From the NCBI GenBank assembly GCA_037367405.1, contig JAZKJV010003126.1:1922001-1986000 (forward strand): DNA of 64,000 bases, in the 5' to 3' direction. A program made the translations under genes and the position numbers. Numbering within the stretch: position 1 is the stretch's first letter; every line of letters begins with the position of its first letter. Of the stretch, positions 22,439 to 35,194 are shown in pieces. A model generated the notes under the pieces. The model was given only the letters and a program-made list of their open reading frames with translations. It was not told where the DNA came from and made no database searches. Source of the stretch: Ottelia alismoides (taxonomy: Eukaryota; Streptophyta; Magnoliopsida; Alismatales; Hydrocharitaceae).

Positions 22439-25248
22439 TGATGAACCAAAAATCGCCTCTTTAATATGTCATTTTTATCATAGCACAGGAGATGATTTTG
22501 GATCTGTGCAGAATCGACCACTTGCTTGAATATGTTGTAATGAAATTTTACTTGGTAAGTGTACCAAGGTCGAACATAGGGACACGAGCCTCCAAGTAAA
22601 TTATTTGGATTTCAATGATTAAGAATAAGCGATTGCATTCTTTGATCTAGGTCTTCTGAATGCAGACAACACAAAATGAAGACAAAATACACCCACCCAC
22701 CCACACACACACCAAATGGACAAACATAAAATATGCAGGACAAATATGCAATGAATAAGGTGCAAAGATATGATGCTGGACAAAGATGCACACAAAATGA
22801 CAAATCAATTTCACGCATTTTTTATTTTATTTTTTTGTAAAATAAATGTGATACAAAATGCAAGAAAATGTGATGCAAGGTTCAATGAGTTGCAAAGCAT
22901 TGAATGATGAGAAATATGCCATTTTTTAGCAATATAAAAATTGATGCAAGTTGCTATGCAATGATATAGAGAGATGCATGCAAAAATGTGCCCTAAAAAT
23001 AGTTCAATTATTAAGCAATCAAAAGTTACTCGATTTTGATATAAATTTAAGCGCAATGATAATTAATGACATTTAAATGAGGAATAAATGAAACATGATT
23101 CATGTAGAATTTAGCATCAAAATTATACGTTAAATCAAAGATATAATAATACCATCATGAAGAGCACAAAAGTAACAAAACAATGAAATTGAAATCACTG
23201 GATTTTGAGTTCGTATGCTCAAGTTATGAATAAAAGAGTACACTGACATAAGTGTAATAAAAATATGAAGATATAATGCATAAAACTTGTAGATAGGTCC
23301 CTCAGAGGAGTATAGATGCAATTAATAAAAATAGACAGGGTCCCTTCATAATTTTCCCAAGCGCACGTGTGAGGCATGCACGCCTGAGAAGGGCCTTTTT
23401 GCAATTATTCCAACTTGCTGGGGGCATGGACGCAATTTACCCAAACTACAAATACCTAGTATGCACGTGGGCTAGGATCAAGAGGCACATGAGGTTTGGA
23501 TGGAGGCTGGGCATCGCTGCAGGTGCCTCAGGCCACGTGGCGGCCCGAGGTGCTTCGGGTGGAGCCTCAGTTCCACTGAGCCGCGTAGCTTCCACGAGTC
23601 AACATGGCAGCGTCTAAGCCGTTGGATGTCTGTCGGATGAGCACCATCCAATGCTAATTGTATCTTCAAGCTTCCATCTTCCGTCGTAAGGGAGGTGGCA
23701 CGTTTGAAGCTTTGATGGGGATTCCAGAGCGCCGCCATCCTCGATTGAGATGGTTGTATGTCGGAGATGATGCCAGAGGGTCTGACGATGAAGCTTAGGT
23801 GGCAGTGGAGTCACGAACACTGTTGGCGACATCAAACGACAAAGCCTTGCCGGAGGCATTGATGAATCCATGATTCATTAACATTCTTTCTTTCTGTATT
23901 TTGTCTTAAAACCCTTAACAAATACATGTAAATATTCATTAATTTTCATCTTTTAACAAAACCATATTCATGAATAAAAATGCACTTTTATGCATTAAAA
24001 TCACGTAAATAATAAAAGAATAAAAATAAAGAAAATAAAAAAGAAGTCAAATTGTAGATATGTTATGTATAATATGACTTATAAAATAAATATAGCAGAA
24101 AGATATATTTCTAACCTAATCTCCAAGACCAAGTCAGCACGGATTGGTCGACAAATAAGAAAGTAGGGGAGATAAGGAAGAAAACCACAAAAAGAACTAT
24201 TTATACATTTCACACACTCTTCATTATTTATCCAATAATTATCAAAACTTCGATGATTTTTAGTTAATTCATATGAACATATTTTTCACCAAACTCTTTT
24301 TCACATTATTTCTATAATGTATAGAAAAATATAAAAATAAGTTAAAATAATATCTTGTATATATGCCAAGAAATCCAACTGGTAAATTGTCAAAATCTCA
24401 ACTTCCAAACATCATAACTTTCTCATACGAACTCCAATTTCACTCTACTCACCTTTACAGTTCATAAAATAATGTTCTCTAATTAATGGAGGTGATTTTT
24501 TTTCAAATCGAAGTCCATTTGCAAAAAGTCAGTTTTGAGACCTGACCACAACTAGGAATCTGGGCTATTTATTTTATCTAGAACACATTATTTATAGTTT
24601 TAATGATTTTATAATTTTTAATTATTTTCTTGATCTTGTATTTTAACCATGATTTATTTCATACTTTTTTGGAGAATATTTATCATTTTAAATAAATCAA
24701 AAACCCTAATTTATAGGTAAATTTGAATTACATAACTCATATTTATTAATATAGTTAAACTAATTTATTAAAATATACAAAAATTCATACATACTCTATT
24801 TATTATCCTAATAACTAATAAAATATAAAAATGGAATATTATTTATTAATTTATTAAATTAAAAATATGAAACCTATTTATTAAGTATTATTTATACATA
24901 TTTATTAATATAATATTTATATTTCATAATTTATTTATTATTTATAAAAATTTATTATTTCATAATTAAGATAAATTAATTATTTATACATTTTGTTTTT
25001 ACACCTATTTAAAATAACATTATTTACTATTTATATCTATTTATTAATCTATTTATTGATACTGACTAGCCAGGTGTTGACACTTGTCAACACCTGGTGC
25101 TTTCTTCTCCAAGAACCCAGGCTGGTGTTCTGTTCCAACGCCCGACCTTCAACCTATTCTATTTGCAACCTCCTAACTTCTTCCTTTGATCTAAACCCTC
25201 CATTACCTTCCCCTAACCACCTAGATTCACACCCACCTTAGATATCCA

Positions 25249-25289
25249 GCTAATCTCCCTCAGATCTTCAACTAATCTCCCTCAGATCG
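25249..25289 (+). repeat. Tandem repeat upstream of the S1 TATA box
   Basis: The unit ctaatctccctcagatc occurs twice about 23 bp apart, immediately upstream of the TATA box. Confidence 0.75.
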
Positions 25290-25292
25290 CTC

Positions 25293-25300
25293 TATAAAAA
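25293..25300 (+). promoter_or_regulatory. TATA box of solo LTR S1
   Basis: TATAAAAA on the plus strand, about 1.43 kb from the LTR start, comparable to other LTRs here. It would fire rightward, against the surrounding minus-strand elements. Confidence 0.55.
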
Positions 25301-27447
25301 CCCATCAACTCGTCCATTAACAATTAACTTTCCTGAGCTTCCAACTTCCAAAAACCAAACTGGCCATCGACCCACTTTCCCCGTCGTGCTCCGCCCTGAT
25401 CCGGATGTGACAACTCCATCTGAGGTCCAGCGTGGAAGAAGGATCGTCGGAGGATCGTTCCAAGGCCCAAATTCGCCTTGCATCACCACTGCCGCGCGCG
25501 TCGAGCTCCAGGAAGATCTCCCCATCAAGCAATGACCAGCAGAGTCATATACTCTGCAACCATGGGTAACATCCTCCATTTTTTGCTTTTTAATTCTCAA
25601 TTTGCATGCCATACTTAGACCACTTAATAGCGTAATTTGAGACCTTAAACCATCTTCTTGGATGCATAACCAAATCAACTTCTCAAATTCATTTTGAAAT
25701 CACCCAAAATCGTCTCCATCCCTCTCCAATTTTCACTTTTCTCATATTTCTTGGAAACACTTTATAATCTGCAAATTTCATCTCCTTGGCCGATTCTTGC
25801 ATGAATCGAGCAACAATAATCTTCTTGCAGGTATTCATCCCTTTTGGAGCGATTAATTCAATCATCTGGAGCTTTTCCTTCGAAGAAGAATCAAGCCAAG
25901 ACTTCATCACTTCATCGACTTTCTCAGCCCAACTGTCTTCTTCGATGACGCTTCCCAGCCACCTCCGCCGACCTCGACGCCTCGCTCACCGCAGGAGAGT
26001 TCGAGGGATGAAGGAGTCACCCCTCTAGCCATGTAGGAGGCCCATTCGAGCATTACTTCGCCAACGAGAATTCGGAGAAGGGATCACCGTAGCAACCTGC
26101 GCAAAAGAGGAACAACCAAGAATGCCCATACGCTACATGCTGATGACACATGGCAGGAAAGGACGGTCCAGATTCGTCCGCAGCTTCTAATCACAACCGC
26201 TAAAATCAAAGGGGTGGAAAAAATTGCGTACTAAACCCGGGTAGCTTCCATAATTATCAAGCACTCCAGAAGTTTTCCAGATTTGCATTTAGGTCCCCGC
26301 ATAGGGACCTAAATGTAAAACTTTTAGTATTTCTTTCATTTCAGTCCTTGAGCAGGGACCTTTCTGTAATAATCTTTTATACTTTTCTTTGCACTTCTAC
26401 CCTTAAACTGTAGGTTAATTTTGGACATCATTTTTACTTTATTTTTCATCGAATTTTCTAGGGTAGTTACAAAATTACCTTAGCAACGTTTCTTGATATT
26501 TTTAACAGATTTTGTTGCTTATTTTTCTCGATTTTATTTTTGCAAACTTGTATCAATTTTGAAGCATTTTTTCTTGCCTTTTCAAGAAGAAATAAAATCA
26601 CGAAATTATTTTCTTTTCTCAAAAGTCGTAATATAGGTATTCAGCCTCCTTGAGTTAGACACATGGAACTTACCTGGTTAATAATTAGTTTAAGGTTAAA
26701 TTGGAGAGCCAACTTCATTTTTGCTCCATTTTCAATTTCTATCTCCTATTTTATCCAGATTTTTGTTTGATCGATCGAAATCTGATCTCTACGGTTCTTT
26801 CTACATTGACAATACTTTTCTGAATTAAAACCATGGGTCAGATTTCTGTTTACCAAGTGGAGCTCTAGAACTGAGCTCCGCTCGAAGTTCGGTTAATGAA
26901 GGTGGTACATGCAGAAAGGGTTAGAGGGAGAATAGTTGAAGCGGGAGTTGCTGGAGTGGTGGGCTGCAAATGAAGAGTGTAGAGCCCAAGGTGTGATCTC
27001 CTCATAGATGGCCTGGAGTAGAGGTGGTTGTGGAGGAAGGGAGGCAGCGAACGAAGGGTAGAGCGAGGATGGAAGCTGAACGGTTGTGATCGAGAGGGAT
27101 TTAATTGAAGGGGATATGTGCATGAAGAGGTGGATAAAAAGGGAGAAACTTAAGAGAAAATAAGATAGAGAATTCTTACCAGATCTTGAAGATGATGACC
27201 AGCGGAGGAAAGGCTTGGGATGAAGCTCGTTGTAAGCCTATGATAATTTCTCTATCTGGCCAGCCATGCTAGAGGGATTGAACAGCTACATAGCAGTTAT
27301 GACTTGGCTGGGCGGCCAAGGGTCTCATCTATGCTCGTCGACCATCATTGATCCATGCTCCAGCCTCCATCTGTCATAGGGAGGTGGAGGAAGCATAGGT
27401 TGTGGCCTCTTTAATAGTAGACGATGAGGGTTGGCGATGGAGCATAG

Positions 27448-27456
27448 TTTTTATAG
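27448..27456 (-). promoter_or_regulatory. Candidate TATA box of E5 3' LTR
   Basis: The minus strand reads CTATAAAAA in the GC-balanced part of the LTR, the position used by the promoters of other LTRs in the window. Weaker than the E1 and E4 cases because the matching part of the right LTR is outside the window. Confidence 0.4.
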
Positions 27457-28554
27457 GTGATGAACATCGACTGTTGTACTAGAGTAGGGGCATTTTTACA
27501 ACCATAGATGATGGTCATAAGAATAGAATCGAGGGGTGTTAATGTCCAGGCGAGTCACAGGGGAGTGAGGGCGACGTGGAGGAGGTGTTAGGGAGTGGGT
27601 TTGGTGGTGATAATGGCTACAGTAAAGGAGAGAGGAGCGATAGGCAACGAGGTAATCATGGGGTAGAGAGGGGGTGATGGAGGAGGAATACAGAGTTCGG
27701 TTCATTGGATCTTACGATCCAATGGCTAGGAGGAGAGCACAGAGTGATGGCTGGGATCAGATGAGATGATCCGATCCTATGTTGGGGAACGTGGCGTAGA
27801 GGGACGGTTGAGATGGAGCAGGGGGATTCATCCTATGTCTAGGAAAAGGGACCATAACATGGAGGGTGCTTGACCATAGGATTTGAAGTGATCCAACGGT
27901 TGGGATGCATGCATGCTTGGATGGTGTGGATGTGCGGATGGGGAGTAATCCAATGACTGTGGGGGGGGAGAGGAGAGGTCGAGATGGAGCAAGGAGGGTG
28001 GATCCAAGGGTGTAGAGAGGAGGCAGGTGGTGCGAGGAGAAGGGGCCACATGGCGGATCCAGAGAACACCACGTGGCCCAATCAAATTATTCAAAACATG
28101 GGAAAATAGGAAAAAACATACAAAAGAAATAAAAGGAAGAGAAACTAGGAAAAAGTCAAAATATAAAAATTGCAGATCTCGAGGAGATCTACAAGTTTCA
28201 TTTTGGACAATAAACCAAAAGATATTAAATAAACAACACAAAAATTTTAGAGAGTACTTTTAATAAATAAAAAACTGCATTTTAATATTTTGTGATGTTT
28301 ATGTCTTTTTAATTTCTTTTAAAGCCTAAAACAAATATCTATAATATTTAATATAATTGTTTTGGAGTTTTTAATAGGAAATAAAATAAGAAAAATAAAG
28401 AAATAGAAGGGGTTAATAATTGTACAACAATTAGCGCTAATTATAGGAAAAGGATCAGATGCTAATTAGAGTGCATTATTAGTGATTTTTGTTGATTTAT
28501 TCAAGCTTAGAGAAAAATTAATGAGTATAGTGATGATAAATTAGAGATTCATTA

Positions 28555-28566
28555 CCCCCCATACTT
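28555..28566 (-). promoter_or_regulatory. E5 polypurine tract
   Basis: Sense AAGTATGGGGGG abuts the 3' LTR, followed leftward by TAATGAATC. Confidence 0.75.
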
Positions 28567-29470
28567 AAACTATGCGTGTCCTCGAGCATCCAAAGAATGA
28601 TGGAGTTGGATTATTTCCTAATAGTGAATGTGAATTTTCAAGGCTCAATTCATCAAAGACCCTTAATTTAAGTGATCCTAAAATTTTGGGCTCAACCATA
28701 TACAAGTCAAAAGGTATCCAACTTCTCTAATTATCAGACTCTCTGTTTGTACATATAATATAAGGATATGCCACTTAGTGTACTGCAATCATAAGAGTCA
28801 AGTCGAAATGTCACCCAAGGTCTCAGTTTAGGAGACTCTCCTCTAGACCTAATTCTCGACACTAGAGAATAAGCCATTTCTTGCGTTCAGTCCACCTTCT
28901 CATTAGTTTGTAAGACTTGAAAATATAGATGGACGACCAGATGATGGAAGGAATGGATTTGTGTATTTTCTTCTCTCCCTCACATTGGAACAAGGATCCT
29001 CTTGAGTGCCTTATTACTCAACATATGTATTTTTTTGCTTGTTGATCAATGTGTCTGTCAGAGAGCTCGGAGTCGTCTGCACTTGTTTCCTGGGAATACA
29101 TCGGGGTGTGTCTCTTTTGATTATCTAAGATACCTTTTACATCAAGACTTGTATCACTATACGATGTAGAAGCCTTTTTGGGTAATAGCCCAACTCCTTG
29201 ATCCTAATAGCTTTGGTCAAAGCGGATACTTTGAAATGGTTGGGAGCGCTTGCCATTGATTGAATCTCTTTGTGGTTGACTTTGTATTTGAAATCTCTTT
29301 TCATTCATTTTTTCTCTTTTCTTTTTGGTAGGCCAGCTTCATTTCTTTTACCAAGTTGGCACACACTTATAAACAATTATTAGTTTCCTCACACCCCTGG
29401 CACATAGGTCAATATATAAAACAATAACATGAGAATTTGTTCACATACTATTTAGGGATTGCTAACACTT
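28567..29470 (-). other. E5 PPT-proximal internal region
   Basis: Non-coding. It aligns with the reverse complement of E2 19560-20460 (for example ggggtgtgtctcttttga near 29103 against the complement of 19913-19930). A decayed version of the PPT-adjacent hairpin lies at 28572-28589. E4 interrupts it at 29470. Confidence 0.75.
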
Positions 29471-32170
29471 TCAAAAATCCCCGATCTTAATTCTTCATAA
29501 TCCTACAAAGAAGGAAACCGAGAAAAAAGTCGCGGTCGTTGTATCGACCAGGTGAGTTTTACCAGAAAAGATTAATTTGGGATTAATCTTCTTTTATTTT
29601 ATTTATACTCCTAAACAAGATGTATAGCGGTTAAGCACGGGAGTGTTGAACTTAGGGAGGCAAACTGTTTGAAACTAGGGAAATAGGTAGAAAAGCTTAG
29701 GTAAACGGTTTCCTAATTTTTATTTTCTTTTTAAGGATTTTCCATATTTTTAGTTGATTTTTAATGAATTTTATATTGTTTTTTATGAATGTTATGTATT
29801 TTATGATTTTTCCATTATTTTTGAAAAATATTTTATAATTTTTATTTGATTTTTGATTTTATTATTTTTATATTTTATTATTATTATTATCTATTTTTAT
29901 AGATTTTATAGAATTTTTAAGATTTTTTGGGTTTTAATTTATTTTTAAAGAGAAAGTCTACTTTTTATTGAAAACTGTGATGTTTTTCTGATGTTTAATA
30001 TTTAAAATAATATGAAAATATTTTTTTATTTTTATTAGAAAGTATGTGAAATTATCTTTACAATGATATATTGTATGTTTTTAGGGGATTTTTATTTATT
30101 TAGTTATGATTTTTACAAGTTTTAATGTAATTTTTATTTTTTATTGGAACTGTTGTTTGATTTTTTATTTTATTTTTGGATTTGTGGGTAAAATATGGTA
30201 AAATATAGTAAAGATAATTTTTATTAGATTTTTAAAATATTTTTCTAGATTTTTTATGTGTTTTAAAGTTTGTTGTGTTTTTATGGATTTCTTAATGAAT
30301 TATTAAAAAATTGAAAAGTTTTTTTATTTTTTTTTCAAAATAACTATTTATTACTATGTATAGTATAACATAGAGTAATTATATGTATTTTTATTAAAGG
30401 TTTATATCTAGTTTATTACGTAATGTATACAGTACTAAATAGGTTTATATACAATTAGGGATATTATATCCTGGAAAGTATGGGGGTATATGTGTAAAAT
30501 GCAAAACTTGGAGGTTTTGTATGCAAATAGACCATGGACTTAATTGAGATCGCATGAATGCTCTCATACTCTTCCAACCAGATGACCTGTTCGAGAATGA
30601 AATAAGATGTTGGGGTTATATGCTCATCGCCCAAATATCATGTTCGTGCATGTGATCCGCGCATGTTGCGCTAGAGCGGTGGGGTGATTGGCTTTTTCTA
30701 GATGCTGACAATTGGCACGATCATCGATCGTCCAATGGCTTTAGATCGTGCGATCCCTGTACAGTCTGGTAATACGTATTATTCCTTCCCAAAATGGATT
30801 AAGCGGTGGCGATTCACAATGGAACAATGACAGAACTCGATGCGACGGTATCGCAGGCGAAGCTCTTGGATGCAGATTTCCAGGTGCTGCGAGTTTAGGA
30901 GATAGTCTATTTCCTTAGCTCTTTGAGCATGCAACGGACGGAGCCCATGATGCCCCGTTTATATATGGATGTTATTCGACTTGGTGCAGTTTTCGATCTG
31001 ATGTGCTGTAGGTAATCAGATTTCAAGGCGATGATTCTCCGGGTAGATCTGAATATCCAAGCGGGGTTCGAACGATAGTTCGTGTCTAAAACTACAGATG
31101 ATGGAATTCCGATCATTGATCTCAGTTCTTCAACCTGTGCTCGGCAACGACCTCATACAATAGTGATGGTGCTGCGGCTTCCAGATGGTTCAGTCCAAGT
31201 GCTCAGGGCGATAGTTGTTAGAGCGGAGATTGATCGCTTGGCGGCTACTGCAGTTTCTATGATCTACTTGATGAGTCTAGCGGTAGACAACGGTGCTCAG
31301 GACAGCTGAAACTTCTCAAGGCACATCTCTCTGGACAGAAGCGGTGATTTCAGGTTTGGAAGTAATGACAGAGGTAGTTATCAGAGATCACCATTTCATT
31401 TTCAGATGTATATGCAGTTCCTCGATGTTGAGCAGCTAAGCCTGATGGATTTTTGAGTTAGATCACCCATCGATGCTTCTGTTATCTGCTCTGTCTATAG
31501 AGATCTTGAATCTCCGAGAAATGTTGATTGAATGTCCAGATGGCCAAACTTCTATTTTGTGATGTCCTTCCAAATACTTTGCATGGTGTTCAGACACACG
31601 GGTTTAAAGCACCATGGGATGCAATGATGGATTGAATGTTTGCAAGCAGACATTCATTGCTTTGAATGGAACGGTGGAACGTAGTGGAAGTGGATTATTG
31701 TTGGTTCGATTTGAGCCAATTTACAGAGAAAATAAGACGGAATGAGAGAAGGTTGACGAGTAAAAGGGGAGATGAAGTGGATGCAGAACTTGGTGAGAGG
31801 ATGAAATCCGAAATGCTAGAAGGATTACGGAGAAAACGAAGATGGTGAAGTAGATTTAAAGGAGATCGTATGATGAAAAAGGAAAATGGAAAGCCTAACC
31901 TGTAGAAACGAAGGGACTGGTGGTCAATGCGCCTGTGAGCGGAGGTGCGGGCCTCCTAGATTGTTGTCGCCTCGACGTGCGGCGTTGTGGAGGCTCGATT
32001 GCGGCGGAGCTTGGACTGCAATGCTGGCGAGATCTCGCCACCCCTTTGCTCTAGACTTCGCTCAACGGTGGACGAAGGGCGTTGTCACTCAACTCTCACT
32101 CTCAACTGGAGCTCTAGGAAGAATGGATGTGATAAAAATGGCGGATGGGTGAACGACCAGGGGTGGTTGG

Positions 32171-32180
32171 CTATTTATAG
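32171..32180 (-). promoter_or_regulatory. TATA box of E4 3' LTR
   Basis: Palindromic CTATAAATAG (minus strand), conserved in the other LTR at 58402-58411. Confidence 0.6.
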
Positions 32181-32380
32181 AGGAGGAACGATCTGATCAC
32201 TGGGCGGTGGTGACGAGATCGAGGGAAGTTGGGTAAATGGTCAGCCAACTGCCGACCGTTGGAGGCGGTCACGGAGATTGGAGGTTCATCGGAGAAGAAT
32301 GGAAGAGGGATGCAAGATGGGCGGAACCATCGGGGAAGAAGAAGGGAGGAAGAAGGTAATCGGGAAAAAATGGGAAAGTA

Positions 32381-32396
32381 AGAGAGAGAGAGAGAG
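32381..32396. repeat. (AG)n microsatellite in E4 3' LTR
   Basis: Eight AG units, present in shorter form at 58609-58622 in the other LTR. Confidence 0.8.
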
Positions 32397-33656
32397 GAAA
32401 GAGAGAAGGGAGAGAAAGAGGGAATAAAATTAAAAAATAAAATTAATATAAATAAATAATTAATAATAAAATTAAATTAATTAATTATACAATAATTTCA
32501 AAATTAAATAAATAAATAATAAATAAATATAATTAAAGATTACTTAATTAATAAATTAAGTAATTAAGTATATAATAAAGTAATTAAGTATTAATTAATT
32601 AATTAAGTATATAATTTAATAAATAATTTAAATAAACAAATAAATGAAATATTATTAATTTAAAAAAAATCAATAATAAATGTATTAAAGTATTAGATAA
32701 TAATATAAGTTATGGTTTATTGTACAATATACCAATACGGACCCGAAAACCACATTTTTCGCCTTAACACCGATTTTATCGACACTAGTGTCATTTTATA
32801 GATAATTGAAAAATATAATTTTTGGGATCGAGTTTGCTTAATTCGGAGTTCATACGGCCGAGTTATGAGGTTTGGAAGTAAAAAGTAGCGACTTCGAGGC
32901 TTCGGGTTTTATTGGTACTTTGGCTTAATTATATTTTTGTATTTTTATATACAATTTTAGATGATTTTAGGAAAAAGAATAAAGTTAATTAGGTTTACAG
33001 TTATTTAATTAAAAACTTGGGAAATTTCTACATATAGTACATATATACAATGGGTCCAAAAAGCCAAAACTCACATGTTTTGTCCGAATAGTTTTTTGAT
33101 ATTTTAAATAAATAATACTATGTACAAAACAGATTTTAAAAGTGAGTTTGGTCTGTTTGGAGTTTTCTATAAATAATTATGAACCTTGGAAGTCGCCTTT
33201 TGTGGCTTTTACAGTTCATTGCAGTTAATTATTTTTTCATCAAAATATTTTCTAATATTTTTATAAAATAATATATATTTTTTTATGAACAAGTGTTTTG
33301 TTTGTAGTATGTTTGATGATAAATAAAATAGGTGAATTATTTACATGGTGAAAAATGGGTAAATTATATTTTTGGTCTTGATTTTCTAAATATTTTTGTA
33401 TGTTTTGATCCTTATCTCCCCCTACTTATTCCTTTTGTCAACCCGATCAATATTGACATGGTCTCGGGGTTAGGATCATTATGCATATTACATATACATC
33501 CTTCTTTTCTTTTATTTTTCTTTTTATCGTTATTCTCTTTATTTTGGATAAAATAAGTGTTATAATTAGTGGGAATTAGTGGATATTTACATGCATTTTA
33601 TTAAAGATTTATGCCAAAATGAAAGAATAAAAATGATGAAAATCATGGATTAATCA

Positions 33657-33666
33657 TTCCCCTATA
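33657..33666 (-). promoter_or_regulatory. E4 polypurine tract
   Basis: Sense TATAGGGGAA directly before LTR start TGATTAATCC. Confidence 0.8.
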
Positions 33667-33673
33667 TTTTACC

Positions 33674-33693
33674 TTTGCTAGTCCCTTAGCAAA
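33674..33693 (-). promoter_or_regulatory. PPT-adjacent hairpin of E4
   Basis: Sense arms TTTGCTA and TAGCAAA pair perfectly over 7 bp around loop AGGGAC. Confidence 0.7.
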
Positions 33694-35194
33694 CACTTCT
33701 ATAAATAAGTGCAAGTAAAAAGAAAAAGGAAAATAAAAGAACTTAGACCATGATTGTTTCTTTAAACTGAATATCACTTCACCCAAAATTTGGAGCCTGG
33801 ATTAAGACCTTTGGATTAATAGTGTGTCGGGATTTAAGCCTCGACAACCCTTAAGTTCCACAAATCCTTATCCAGATCCACCTCAACAACCATCTCAGAT
33901 CCATCTATTCATTACGCAAACTTTTCATCTTTGAAAGCAATTTGTACTGTGTGTGTAAGCTTTTAGCTCTTCCCGTTCTAGAGAAGCAAAGAAACTGCCC
34001 ATCCAGCTACACACTCCCATTGGGCCCTTGTCCAACAACTCAATCCTCGAGGAGGGAGGTATTTCCTTCTGAGGTTAGGTCGTGTTGTGTCCACAATCGA
34101 GTATAGAAATAAGGTAGAAATAATTAGAATAGAATTGGAGTGTGATCGACGTAATCACATCTCCTGTGAAGCCTGGCCAGTTTAGCCAAGTCTCCACGAA
34201 GACATGCAGACTTTTCTGAAGCTCAGACCATTGTGGTCATTTTTAAAATTTGGTGTATTGGGATTCTTTTTGGTAGAGATAATTGTTGCACTGCATAGGT
34301 CTTTTATGCCCCGACGGATATAGAATCTTTTCATTCCGTCCATTTTTTTGGGTCTTGGAAAAAATTGTGCCAACAGATCCTTCCCTCATCTGAAGCTTTG
34401 TTTCAACCCCAATCTCTCCCGTCTTTAAACATCATCACCGCCAGACAAAGAAGGAAATGCACCACCAAAATGGATTGCTCTTCGCAGCCCCATGCATGTT
34501 GAGCTAAGTGTAAATGGCATGAGTTCAATATTGGTTCAAATGGAGAAGAGTTAAACGGATGACACCAGATGTCCTACTTAGGCACTTTTAAATTGAATGT
34601 CGAACATGGTCTCATGGAACCCAAAGAATTAAGTCTACAAGACCTGAATAGTCTCAATTCCAGTTCCTAATATAGTCCCTTTAGAATTAAATGGATTAAG
34701 GCCTAAACCAAGCTCCATTTCTCAGACTTAGATCCATTCGGTTCAAGAATCAAACTTGTTCTGAAAAATGCGAATGAATGCAACAATTTTTTATGAGGTA
34801 TATTTTTCAGATTAAATGTTTTAAGTGGATTTTAAAGACTTTTTACAAAAAAAAAATTTATTGAATTTTAAACTTTTCAATTTTTAGGGGTCTTTTTGAA
34901 AAAGTTAGTGAATTAATTCGATTTACACAAATTTTACACGGATTTTGTACATTTTACAAAGGATTTTATACTAATTTTATATCCAAGTTATACGACTTTT
35001 ATATAGAAATTTAACAAGGATTTTATTTTTCAAAATTGTAAGGATTTTACCAGAGAATTTTACAACATTTTTATATACATTTTTTAAAAGTCATTTTTTA
35101 ATAAATAATTTTTACTGTTTTCTTGCAGCTTTTAAAAATCTAAAATATACACCATACTTTTAGGAAGCCTTATTATTAAAAATACAATAAAATA

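Larger units (their letters stand above)
23860..26855 (+). repeat. S1: plus-strand solo LTR inside the E5 LTR
   Basis: Begins TGATGAATC-CAT-GATTCA, the sense LTR start of this group, and ends TTTACCA. It contains the block gtaggggagataagg (about 24164) found inverted in the E1 and E4 LTRs, and a TATA box. It has no internal region and no partner, so it is a solo LTR left by LTR-LTR recombination. Flanks aggca and aagtg are imperfect duplications of what was probably aggcg. Confidence 0.72.
22439..28554 (-). repeat. E5 3' LTR (left), containing solo LTR S1
   Basis: Starts TGATGAACCAAAAAT and ends GAGATTCATTA, where the usual terminal CA has become TA. Removing S1 (23860-26855) leaves about 3.1 kb. 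The joined sequence aligns with the right LTR, where ggcggagctctagag runs on uninterrupted near 63602. No gene is supported; short frames here are GC-driven. Confidence 0.8.
29471..33656 (-). repeat. E4 3' LTR (left)
   Basis: From TCAAAAATCC to GGATTAATCA. An AT-rich 5' third, a GC-balanced promoter region (about 30530-32400), and an AT-rich remainder. Both LTRs keep similar short frames on both strands (for example 30907-31116 and 31082-31309), which is simple copy identity. Confidence 0.9.

Noticed and set aside
30907..31116. 69-codon minus-strand frame conserved at 57137-57346
   Set aside because: Same reason: paired LTR copies. It is on the sense strand but short and featureless.
31082..31309. 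75-codon plus-strand frame repeated at 57312-57539 with similar protein sequence
   Set aside because: Both lie at equivalent places of the two E4 LTRs, antisense to the element. Similarity follows from LTR identity; no domain, codon bias or start context supports a gene.
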